Assembly (NCBI GenBank): GCA_040905685.1
Contig: JBBDRB010000104.1
Span: 11,296 to 75,295, forward strand
Origin: JBBDMU01 sp040905685
GTDB lineage: Bacteria; Bacteroidota; Rhodothermia; Balneolales; Natronogracilivirgulaceae
Length of the DNA: 64,000 bases
Direction of reading: 5' to 3'
Part shown: in pieces, positions 1 through 7,079 of the stretch
Layout: every line of letters begins with the position of its first letter
Numbering within the stretch: position 1 is the stretch's first letter
Notes under the pieces: model-generated
What the model saw: the letters and a program-made list of their open reading frames with translations, nothing else
The model's database searches: none
What the model was told of the DNA's origin: nothing
Made by a program: the position numbers and the translations under genes

Positions 1-1334
1 TCACAGGCTTCCTTTTTAATCAATGCGGGCCAGTAGGCTACAACAGAACTTGCTTTCGGGCGTCCCCCTGCAAAACCTGTTACTCCGGAAGGACCCGTTA
101 ATATCAGCGGCGCTATTTCACGGCCGAAACGGTTCAGGTCGCCCGCATGACCGGATGACGCCGAGATGCGAAGCTGTATTTCATTGATGTCGTCGGCCAT
201 CTGATCGGCAGGGTGTTCATTGCAGCCGTTGAACCCCACATACTCGCAGCGGAAGCCGGTAAAGTTCAGCTTCAGGGCCTGCGCCCGTTCCTGTAGTATT
301 TCCGCGGCTTTTCTTGCTTTTTTCATGGCGTCGGGCCAGGCATAGACCAGACCGGACTGCAACTTATACCCATGGTCATAACTGACGGATACTTTATAAT
401 ACGGGGTTTTGGGCATGCCTTTTATTCCGGTCACTTTCACCCTGTTTTTGCCGTCTCCTTCCAGGCGGACCGACGTAAAATCAGCCACGCAATCGGGAGT
501 TATATATGCTGTGGGGTCGCCGATTTCGTAGAGCAATTGTTCCTTTACCGTCTTCAGGTTAATAAGGCCACCGGTATTCTCATGTTTGGTGATCACAAAG
601 CTGCCGTCTGAACGGGCTTCCACAATGGGAAAACCGATTTCGCTGAAATCGTCAACGTCTTGCCAGTCGGTATAATTCCCCCCCGAGCTTTGGGCTCCGC
701 ATTCCAGGATATGTCCGGCTATGGTACCCGCAGCCATTTTATCGTAATCGTCAAAACTCCAGCCGAACTCATGGATCATCGGGCCCAGGCATAACCCGGT
801 ATCGGTTACCCGGCCGGTGACCACGATATCGGCTCCCTGTTCCAGGGCCTCGACGATGGGGGCGGCCCCAAAATACACGTTTGCGCTTAACACCCTTCCG
901 GCAATGCCGGCTATAGGCTCGCCGGTATCCATATTGTTCAGGGTATGGCCGCCGGCCTGCAAGTCATCCAGCTGATCCAGGATGTCATCCCCGTCGACCA
1001 CAGCCACGTTGATCCCCTCATATCCGGCCTGCCCGGCGGCCTCCAAAATAGCCTCTTTGCAGGCAAGAGGATTAACACCGCCGGCATTGGAAACCACCCT
1101 GACCCGTTGTCCGCTTATTTCCGGAAGGATGGACTTGATCACCTCTACAAAATCGGGAGCATATCCTGATAAGGGATTCTTGTTCTTCTGCTTCTGCAGG
1201 ATAGACATAGTGACTTCGGCGAGATAGTCCATCATCAGGTAATCTATGTCGCCTTTTTTTACCTGATCGACCGGCGCTTTAGGCAGATCACCCCAGAACC
1301 CTTGTCCGGAAGCTATGCGAATGGTTTTTTTCAC
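1..1334 (-). CDS. DUF1446 / AtuA-like protein (3' end cut by window)
   Basis: The minus strand is open from a GTG at 1334 to the left edge with no stop, so the C-terminus lies outside the window (at least 444 residues are visible). The N-terminus reads VKKTIRIASGQGFWGD, followed by conserved-looking stretches such as VVSNAGGVNPLACKEA, VVTGRVTDTGLCLGPM and AGTIAGHILECGAQSSGGNYTDW. These resemble the DUF1446 family, whose best-known relative is AtuA of acyclic terpene utilisation; the reaction is not established. The in-frame stretch upstream of the GTG has no other usual start codon before a stop, and AAGAGA lies a few bases ahead of it. No membrane segment or signal peptide is visible, so it is probably cytoplasmic. 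Family call is fairly sure, substrate unknown. Confidence 0.75.
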   Translation of the reverse strand, partial: MKKTIRIASGQGFWGDLPKAPVDQVKKGDIDYLMMDYLAEVTMSILQKQKNKNPLSGYAPDFVEVIKSILPEISGQRVRVVSNAGGVNPLACKEAILEAAGQAGYEGINVAVVDGDDILDQLDDLQAGGHTLNNMDTGEPIAGIAGRVLSANVYFGAAPIVEALEQGADIVVTGRVTDTGLCLGPMIHEFGWSFDDYDKMAAGTIAGHILECGAQSSGGNYTDWQDVDDFSEIGFPIVEARSDGSFVITKHENTGGLINLKTVKEQLLYEIGDPTAYITPDCVADFTSVRLEGDGKNRVKVTGIKGMPKTPYYKVSVSYDHGYKLQSGLVYAWPDAMKKARKAAEILQERAQALKLNFTGFRCEYVGFNGCNEHPADQMADDINEIQLRISASSGHAGDLNRFGREIAPLILTGPSGVTGFAGGRPKASSVVAYWPALIKKEAC

Positions 1335-1520
1335 GGAATCTCTTGGTTTAGTAGAACTTTCCCTCTGATAGGATCATATTAAGCTAACGTAAATTAAAAG
1401 AAATATTCAATTAATTTACAGGCGAATTTTCAATATAACAGGATATTTCTATAATTCTTTTTATTTGAACATGAGATTTTATAACAATGCGTTAAAATTG
1501 ATGTGCTTTTTTAAACTCAA

Positions 1521-1551
1521 TTGCAACAGAGTTGCATAATAGTTATATTTA
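1521..1551 (+). promoter_or_regulatory. Palindromic operator overlapping a putative promoter of the Fur-family gene
   Basis: A perfect 6-3-6 palindrome TGCAAC-AGA-GTTGCA occupies 1522-1536, about 20 bases before the start of the Fur-family gene. It lies between a TTG (1521-1523) and TATATTTA (1544-1551), which are 20 bases apart and resemble a Bacteroidetes -33/-7 promoter (TTG...TAnnTTTG, last base off). If that promoter is real, transcription would begin at or next to the ATG (1555) and a repressor on the palindrome would block it. The palindrome is seen directly; promoter and autoregulation are inferred. Confidence 0.5.
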
Positions 1552-1554
1552 ACC

Positions 1555-1980
1555 ATGATTAACCTGAAAGAATTTTTGCGGTCAAAAGGACTTAAGTCCA
1601 CCAGGAACAGGATCGAAATACTGTCCGTCCTTATGAAATCGGACGCCGCACTTTCTCATACCGATATTACTGAAAAACTGGGTGAGGTGTATATAGACAA
1701 GGTTACTTTATATCGCACCCTGAATATTTTCACGGAAAAAAATATTATCCATAAGGTAGCCAGCCAGGACAGGAACTGGAAGTACGCCCTGCATCTGGAA
1801 AATCTGGAGATTCCTGAAACCGATAAGGATCATGCCCATTTTGTGTGCAACCGGTGTGAACGGATATTTTGTTTTCCCATGGAACCCAATACGAAAGTGG
1901 ATGCCTCCAAACCGGCCGGTTTTCTGGTTAATACCAGGGAGCTGAGACTGCATGGAATATGTCCAACCTGCCAAATTTAA
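1555..1980 (+). CDS. Fur-family metal-dependent transcriptional repressor (Zur/Fur-like)
   Basis: The 141-residue product has the size and layout of Fur/Zur/PerR regulators. An N-terminal winged helix (about 1-80) includes DKVTLYRTLNIFTEKNII, the usual recognition-helix region. The dimerisation and metal-binding part starts with DHAHFVCNRC (H93, H95, C98, C101), and a second CxxC (C136, C139) sits at the C-terminus; the four cysteines suit a structural zinc. The protein should bind DNA when metal is present and repress metal-uptake genes. A palindrome just upstream suggests autoregulation. It overlaps or abuts a MerC-like membrane protein gene, which hints at metal handling. Zinc (Zur) is my preferred effector because of that context, but iron or peroxide sensing cannot be excluded. 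Confidence 0.85.
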   Translation: MINLKEFLRSKGLKSTRNRIEILSVLMKSDAALSHTDITEKLGEVYIDKVTLYRTLNIFTEKNIIHKVASQDRNWKYALHLENLEIPETDKDHAHFVCNRCERIFCFPMEPNTKVDASKPAGFLVNTRELRLHGICPTCQI

Positions 1981-1987
1981 CTACCTC

Positions 1988-2416
1988 ATGATCAAAACGA
2001 ATAACAGATCGGTATTTTCCAACCTGAGCATAGCCTTCTCTTCGGTGTGCGTGCTTCACTGCCTGATGACTCCCTTTCTAATTTTCCTGCTGCCGGCCTT
2101 GTCTGAATTTTTTTCCGAAACTATAGAATTGGCATTGGTAATGTCTGTAGTCCCCTTGAGTTTGGCAGGATTTTTACCGTCATGGAGCAAACATAAAAAC
2201 TATGCTTTGTTGCGCTTTTTCATATTAGGATTGGCCATGATCATGTTTGGCCAGCTTTTCATTCATATTTCCCATGATGCTTCAGCCGTGAATTCGGCTT
2301 TTATCCCTGGTTTGGTTTACCTGAGAAGCCTCATCATTTTATGCGGCGCAGGCATCCTGGCCTATGCGGTATACAAAAACAACATGCATACCCACGTCTG
2401 TTCCCACGAGCACTAG
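1988..2416 (+). CDS. MerC-domain small integral membrane protein
   Basis: About 142 residues with four hydrophobic segments (roughly 10-35, 42-62, 70-92, 108-130). The first carries SSVCVLHCLMTP, the paired-cysteine pattern of MerC-type mercury/metal transport proteins, and the tail HTHVCSHEH is rich in metal-binding residues. It probably sits in the inner membrane and handles a soft metal ion; in Bacteroidota such proteins occur outside mercury operons, so mercury resistance should not be assumed. I chose ATG 1988 because the family begins shortly before the first membrane segment; an in-frame ATG at 1952 would add 12 residues and overlap the Fur-family gene by 29 bases. The tight linkage suggests co-transcription with that regulator. 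Confidence 0.7.
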   Translation: MIKTNNRSVFSNLSIAFSSVCVLHCLMTPFLIFLLPALSEFFSETIELALVMSVVPLSLAGFLPSWSKHKNYALLRFFILGLAMIMFGQLFIHISHDASAVNSAFIPGLVYLRSLIILCGAGILAYAVYKNNMHTHVCSHEH

Positions 2417-2520
2417 CCTATATTAAGGCATTCTCAGCCATTCTATGGATTGATTCGTATCCTCCCCGGGTTTAGGTGATACAACCTGCTGTCCGTGTGA
2501 ACCTAACCTGAGGATATTTC

Positions 2521-3684
2521 ATGAAGGCGCTGACGTTTCACCTGCCTAAACAAGTCACCGTCGATACGGTCGATGACCCGGTCATTGAGCAACCTACCGA
2601 CGTTTTGTTAAAAGTCACGGCTACGGCTATCTGCGGCTCAGACCTTCATATTTATAATGGCTTGATCCCCCAGGTCACGAAACAGATTATGGGGCATGAA
2701 TTTATGGGGGAGGTGGTCGTGGCCGGCAGGGAGGTGAAAAACCTAAAAAAAGGCGACCGGGTGGTCGTGGCATTTCCCATTGCCTGTGGTTCCTGCTTTT
2801 TTTGCAATCATAACCTGCCTACCCACTGTGAAAACTCCAATAAAGACAACTACGGACCCGACGGAGGGATCTTAAAACAGAAGGGCGGCGGAATATTCGG
2901 GTACACGGATTTGTACGGAGGATACAGCGGCGGACAGGCACAGTATGTCAGGGTACCGTATGCGGATTACGGGACCCGGAAGGTCAGCGACGCTATGACC
3001 GATGAAGAGGTCCTGTTCCTGACCGATATTTTCCCGACCGGATGGAGCGCCGTGGACTGGGCCAACATCAGCGGCGGGGAAACGGTGGCCGTATTTGGCT
3101 GTGGCCCCGTTGGCATCATGGCCCAGAAGGCGGCCTGGCTTCGGGGGGCTGAACGGGTGATTGGTATTGATATTCAACCCTACAGAATGGATATGGCCAA
3201 AAAATCAGCCGCCTCCGAAACCATAGACGGCTCCAAAGACGACCCGGTGGAGATCATCCGATCCATGACCGAGGGACGGGGAGCCGATGTTTGCATAGAC
3301 GCGGTCGGCATGGAAGCCGACCGCAGCATATTCGAAAAAGCTACCAATGTCATACAACTCCAGCGAGGGTCCATCAACGCGTTGAATCAATGCTTCAGCG
3401 CGGTTCGCCGTGGAGGCATCGTCAGCATTGTCGGCGTATACGGCACCGATTATAATAATTTCAAAATGGGACAGGTATTCGACAAAGCCATCACCATCCG
3501 GGCCGGGCAGGCTTTTGTCCATAATTATATCGATGAGCTTATGCGGCTGGTTGAGCAAAAGAAGGTCAGGCTGGACGATATTATAACCCACAGGATGCCT
3601 CTGGATAACGCTCCTGAAGGCTATGAGATCTTCAATAAAAAAGAAGATAACTGCGTAAAGGTTGTGCTTGATCCCTGGTCGTAG
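2521..3684 (+). CDS. Zinc-dependent alcohol dehydrogenase (glutathione-independent formaldehyde dehydrogenase type)
   Basis: A 387-residue medium-chain dehydrogenase. The catalytic zinc site is visible as C38 (AICGSD) and H59-E60 (GHEFMGEV); the structural zinc site is C89, C92, C95, C103. The Rossmann NAD(P)-binding turn GCGPVGIMA follows near residue 195. The protein is longer than simple alcohol dehydrogenases, with an insertion after the structural zinc loop (residues about 105-150) as in glutathione-independent formaldehyde dehydrogenases. It should oxidise an alcohol or aldehyde in the cytoplasm with NAD(P)+. A GAGG lies 9 bases before the ATG. It stands alone, in a 104-base gap after the MerC-like gene and convergent with acylphosphatase one base away. 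Substrate not deducible. Confidence 0.85.
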   Translation: MKALTFHLPKQVTVDTVDDPVIEQPTDVLLKVTATAICGSDLHIYNGLIPQVTKQIMGHEFMGEVVVAGREVKNLKKGDRVVVAFPIACGSCFFCNHNLPTHCENSNKDNYGPDGGILKQKGGGIFGYTDLYGGYSGGQAQYVRVPYADYGTRKVSDAMTDEEVLFLTDIFPTGWSAVDWANISGGETVAVFGCGPVGIMAQKAAWLRGAERVIGIDIQPYRMDMAKKSAASETIDGSKDDPVEIIRSMTEGRGADVCIDAVGMEADRSIFEKATNVIQLQRGSINALNQCFSAVRRGGIVSIVGVYGTDYNNFKMGQVFDKAITIRAGQAFVHNYIDELMRLVEQKKVRLDDIITHRMPLDNAPEGYEIFNKKEDNCVKVVLDPWS

Positions 3685-3685
3685 T

Positions 3686-3958
3686 TCAGATTATCTCGAA
3701 CCGGTTCAGCTCACCATCCAACTGGTTTTCCTTTACCTCAATTTCATCCACCCTGGCTGGGCGAGGCCCTTCCCGGCAGGCTTTCAGCATTTCCTGAACC
3801 CGGGAAGGGTCCCCTTCGAACATCGCCTCAACATGGCCGTTCTTCAGGTTCCGGACCCAGCCGTTCAATTCCAGATCCCCGGCCTTTTGTTTTACAAAAT
3901 ACCGGTAACCAACGCCCTGAACGCGGCCCTTAATAATAACATTTACTCGCTTCTGCAT
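3686..3958 (-). CDS. acyP: Acylphosphatase
   Basis: A 90-residue protein covering the full acylphosphatase fold. The phosphate-binding loop GRVQGVGYRYF contains the catalytic arginine (R19), and GWVRNLKNGHVEA supplies the catalytic asparagine (N37), 18 residues apart as in the known enzymes. It hydrolyses acyl phosphates in the cytoplasm. The gene ends one base from the stop of the convergent alcohol dehydrogenase gene and is transcribed alone. Identification is very secure; the physiological substrate is unknown, as for most of the family. Confidence 0.93.
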   Translation of the reverse strand: MQKRVNVIIKGRVQGVGYRYFVKQKAGDLELNGWVRNLKNGHVEAMFEGDPSRVQEMLKACREGPRPARVDEIEVKENQLDGELNRFEII

Positions 3959-3972
3959 TCGTTTGGTTTTGA

Positions 3973-4278
3973 GGTCTTGTCGACTTTACTAGCCGCTCGC
4001 TCTGGCTTTTGTTTAATGTGTTCATTTTGCACATGCTGGCTATGTTATTTTATACAGGGCTGCACATTTATGCAACACCTGATGTGGCCCTTAAGGTTCC
4101 GGCCGAATACCAGCATAAAGTTTTGTTCTGGGGCATTCTGGGCGCCCTGCTCATGCGTCTGGTTTTTATCTTCGCCGGAGTGGCCCTTCTTGAGAATTTT
4201 CACTGGATGATCTATGCTTTTGGCCTCAAAAGGGACGGGAACACACAGAATGGAGCCGTTATCCGTTACTACGGGTAA
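3973..4278 (+). pseudogene. Remnant of a TerC-family membrane protein gene
   Basis: From about 3991 the frame reads SRSLWLLFNVFILHMLAML, then VPAEYQHKVLFWGILGALLM and IFAGVALLENFHWMIYAFG, which match the N-terminal third of TerC/Alx integral membrane proteins (normally about 300 residues). No ATG opens the frame; the first codon after an upstream stop is at 3973 and a TTG occurs at 4009. The stretch that in TerC holds the conserved SxDNxFV membrane helix is replaced by unrelated residues before VPAEYQ, and the similarity stops at about 4221 followed by a non-homologous tail. The rest of the gene is absent; the exonuclease gene follows directly. I read it as a decayed gene fragment, not a working transporter. 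Confidence 0.7.
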
Positions 4279-4306
4279 ACCATTTTCTGCGGCGTACTCT
4301 ATTTAC

Positions 4307-5293
4307 ATGCTTAATATAAAAAAATACGGCCGGCAGGGACTAAAACTGCCCGGTCTGGACATCGGCCTGGATCTCGGCGGACCGTATGCCCGCCATGTAT
4401 TCATATCCCACGGCCACGCCGATCACGTGCCCCGTGACAGGAAAATGCAGGTCTATGCCACCGAACCCACGGCCTGTATCATGAAGGCCCGTGGGTTTAC
4501 CGGTGATGTCAAAATTCTGCCGTTTTACGAAAAACTCCACCTCCCCCGGGCCACCGTACAGTTTTTCCCGGCCGGACATATCCTCGGGTCCGCCATGACC
4601 TATATCCAAAGCGATCGGGGCAACGTGCTCTACACCGGAGATTGCCGTACTCCCCCTTCCCCGGCTACCGAAGGCTTTGCATTACCCGGCCAGGTGGACT
4701 ATCTGATCACCGAAGCCACGTTCAACCTGCCGGTCTACAAATGGCTGAGCCATGAGATCCTCTTCCGACAGATCAGGGACTTCTCCGTTGCCTCCATCGA
4801 GCAGGGGTATACGCCCGTGTACCTGTGTTATAATCTGGGCAAGGCCCAGGAGGTCATGCATGCCCTGTCCCCTTTGAACATCCCGGTTCAGATCCATAAC
4901 GGAGGCGTGGCCCTCAGCGGGATTTACGAACGGTTCGGGGTTGACCTTGGCCGCTACCAACCCTACGATCGGTCAACGGTGCAGGATGGCATCCTTATCA
5001 CCCCGGCCTCTTCTACGGACCAGGACATGGTCCAGGGTATAAAAAGAAGAAAAACAGCCTACGTTTCAGGCTGGGCATCGCGTGAATCCTGCCGGACCCA
5101 GCTGAATGCCGATGCGCTGATCCCCCTGTCCGACCATATTGATTTCTTCCAGCTTATTGATCTGTGTGAAAAGCTGAACCCCGCCCACGTTTACATCACC
5201 CACACGCCCGATGCCGCCGTTGTCCAGCATTATCTTGGCAAAGCCGGCATCGCCTCAACCAATCTACAACTGGAGTATGGACCCGATGATTGA
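4307..5293 (+). CDS. Metallo-beta-lactamase-fold exonuclease, DNA-ligase-associated type
   Basis: About 328 residues. The MBL metal motif SHGHADH gives H35, H37, D39, H40; a second histidine is in FFPAGHILGSAM, an aspartate in LYTGDCR, and late histidines in LSDHIDFFQL and ITHTPDA. This is the layout of the mRNA 3'-end-processing/SNM1-like group, in particular the putative exonuclease found next to ATP-dependent ligases. It likely trims DNA ends for the ligase encoded downstream, with which it overlaps by 8 bases. The frame is open further upstream (ATG at 4250, and a start at 4214), but the extra residues lie inside the TerC remnant and do not look conserved, so ATG 4307 (MLNIKKYGRQGLKLPG) is preferred. 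Start uncertain, function fairly sure. Confidence 0.8.
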   Translation: MLNIKKYGRQGLKLPGLDIGLDLGGPYARHVFISHGHADHVPRDRKMQVYATEPTACIMKARGFTGDVKILPFYEKLHLPRATVQFFPAGHILGSAMTYIQSDRGNVLYTGDCRTPPSPATEGFALPGQVDYLITEATFNLPVYKWLSHEILFRQIRDFSVASIEQGYTPVYLCYNLGKAQEVMHALSPLNIPVQIHNGGVALSGIYERFGVDLGRYQPYDRSTVQDGILITPASSTDQDMVQGIKRRKTAYVSGWASRESCRTQLNADALIPLSDHIDFFQLIDLCEKLNPAHVYITHTPDAAVVQHYLGKAGIASTNLQLEYGPDD

Positions 5294-7079
5294 GCCGCCT
5301 TATCAACCCGTTCCCCCGAACTCCTTCCGGCTGTTCTGTGAAACCGCCCAGCAGATTGCCGGGACCCGGGGCAGTAACGAAAAAACCGAACTATTTGTCC
5401 GCTATCTGAAGGTTCTCACCGGGGAAAAGGACCTCCAACTGGCCACGCAGTTCCTGGGCGAAGGCGCTTTCTCCCGCATCTCAGGAAAACGGGCCTCCAT
5501 CGGGCATCGCACGGCTTCGGTGGCGGCTTCATCATTCTGCGAGGTTGACTATGAACTCGTTTTCAAGCCCTGCAGAACGGCACTGGGCAGCGCATCGGAG
5601 ACCATGGAAAAACTGATGCTCAACATCCCGGAAGCCGCCGCAAAACGAAAACCCGAGCCGGTTACCCTTCAGGAAATGGAATCCGAATTCATCAAGCTTG
5701 AACAGGCCCGGAAACGAATGGATAAGGAAGCGCTGCTCAGCCGGATCTGGAGCCGGCTCACCGCGCTGGAGATTAAATTCCATTACCGTATCCTCGGTCA
5801 GGGCACCCTGCGTATCGGCTTTGAATCCAAAAGCATGGTCAGCGCCATGGCCACCGCATTCGATAAGGACATTCGGACGGTCCGCTACGTCCACATGATC
5901 ACCGGCAGCCTGGGTAAAACGGCGGTCCTGTGCATGCGCGGCGACTTGCAAACGGCCCGGTTCAGCATGTTCCAGCCCATTTCCTTTATGCTGGCCTCCC
6001 CCCTGGAAACGGCATCCGGCGTGGACCTGAACCAATACATAGGCGAAGAGAAGTTTGACGGCATGAGATGCCAGGCTCATATCAGCGAGTCCAGGGTGGC
6101 CCTGTATTCCCGCGATCTGAACGAGGTGACTCATATGTTCCCGGAAGTGGTGGAGGTCTTTTTAGAAAAGCAGCTCAGCGACACTGTTTTGGATGGTGAA
6201 ATATGCGTGTTTAAGGACAATACCATCCAGGCGTTCCTGAGCCTCCAGAAACGCCTGGGAATCAGAAAACCCTCCGGAACGGTATTGCAGGAATATCCGG
6301 TTATTTTCATTGCCTACGATGTGCTCTACATACATGCCACGCCTGTGTTCGACCGGAAACTGCCTGAACGGCGAACTCTTCTTGAGAGCCTGTGCGCCCG
6401 GCACCGGATCGCCATCACCAGCCAGTTCGATCCGGTCGATGAGCCCTACCTGCAGCAGCGGTTCAACCAGGCATTAGGTCATGGGAATGAGGGGTTGATG
6501 CTCAAAAAGAAGGACAGCGTCTATGAGTACGGCCACCGTGGCAAATCCTGGCTTAAAGTCAAAAAACCAGGAGGGTCCATCGATACGGTGATCCTGTATG
6601 CCACGGCAGGCAGCGGCAAGCGGGGAGGGATCTATTCCGACTTCACCCTGGGCGTCAGCGTGAAAGGCGATGACCGTTATCAGGAGGATTTTATCCCTAT
6701 TGGAAAAGCCTATGGCGGCTATACCGACCGGGAGCTGAAGGAGTTGAACCGGGAAATTCGTTCACTCATCGTCGAGCGCTTTGGTCCGACCCTCTCCCTG
6801 AAACCGGCCATTGTCGTCGAAATCGAGTTCGACAGTATACAGGTCAACAAACGCACCAAGGCCGGCTACACCCTCCGCCTGCCCCGTTTTAAAGCCATTC
6901 GCCGGGATCTCGGTCCCGGCGATGCCGATACGCTGAAAGACGTGGAAACCCTGTACCGGTTAAAAACGGACGAGCACCGGCAGGAGCAGGGACGGAACCG
7001 GTCGTTTAGCCTACCAGATCTTATTCAGCCTCAGGGTCAAGGAGTCAAAGACCGAATACAGCACCGGAACAATGACTAA
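5286..7079 (+). CDS. ATP-dependent DNA ligase (archaeal/LigB-like)
   Basis: About 597 residues. The N-terminal DNA-binding domain (about 1-220) precedes the adenylation domain with motif I EEKFDGMR, where K256 would be the AMP-accepting lysine, then LDGEICVF (motif III region), EGLMLKKKDSVYEYG (motif IV) and SWLKVKK (motif V). An OB-fold follows to about 560. It seals nicks using ATP and works with the MBL exonuclease just upstream, probably in repair. ATG 5286 is chosen because GGAG (5272-5275) is 10 bases ahead; ATG 5277 and a start at 5211 are also in frame. Its last 23 codons overlap the 3' end of the opposing RND pump gene (7011-7079); that tail is unlikely to be conserved. Confidence 0.87.
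   Translation: MIEPPYQPVPPNSFRLFCETAQQIAGTRGSNEKTELFVRYLKVLTGEKDLQLATQFLGEGAFSRISGKRASIGHRTASVAASSFCEVDYELVFKPCRTALGSASETMEKLMLNIPEAAAKRKPEPVTLQEMESEFIKLEQARKRMDKEALLSRIWSRLTALEIKFHYRILGQGTLRIGFESKSMVSAMATAFDKDIRTVRYVHMITGSLGKTAVLCMRGDLQTARFSMFQPISFMLASPLETASGVDLNQYIGEEKFDGMRCQAHISESRVALYSRDLNEVTHMFPEVVEVFLEKQLSDTVLDGEICVFKDNTIQAFLSLQKRLGIRKPSGTVLQEYPVIFIAYDVLYIHATPVFDRKLPERRTLLESLCARHRIAITSQFDPVDEPYLQQRFNQALGHGNEGLMLKKKDSVYEYGHRGKSWLKVKKPGGSIDTVILYATAGSGKRGGIYSDFTLGVSVKGDDRYQEDFIPIGKAYGGYTDRELKELNREIRSLIVERFGPTLSLKPAIVVEIEFDSIQVNKRTKAGYTLRLPRFKAIRRDLGPGDADTLKDVETLYRLKTDEHRQEQGRNRSFSLPDLIQPQGQGVKDRIQHRNND

Noticed and set aside
5532..6134. 200-codon minus-strand frame
   Set aside because: Antisense to the DNA ligase gene and without recognisable domains.
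4307..7079. Exonuclease and ATP-dependent ligase as part of a phage or defence island
   Set aside because: The pair is a known bacterial repair association, and no phage, helicase or defence genes are next to it.
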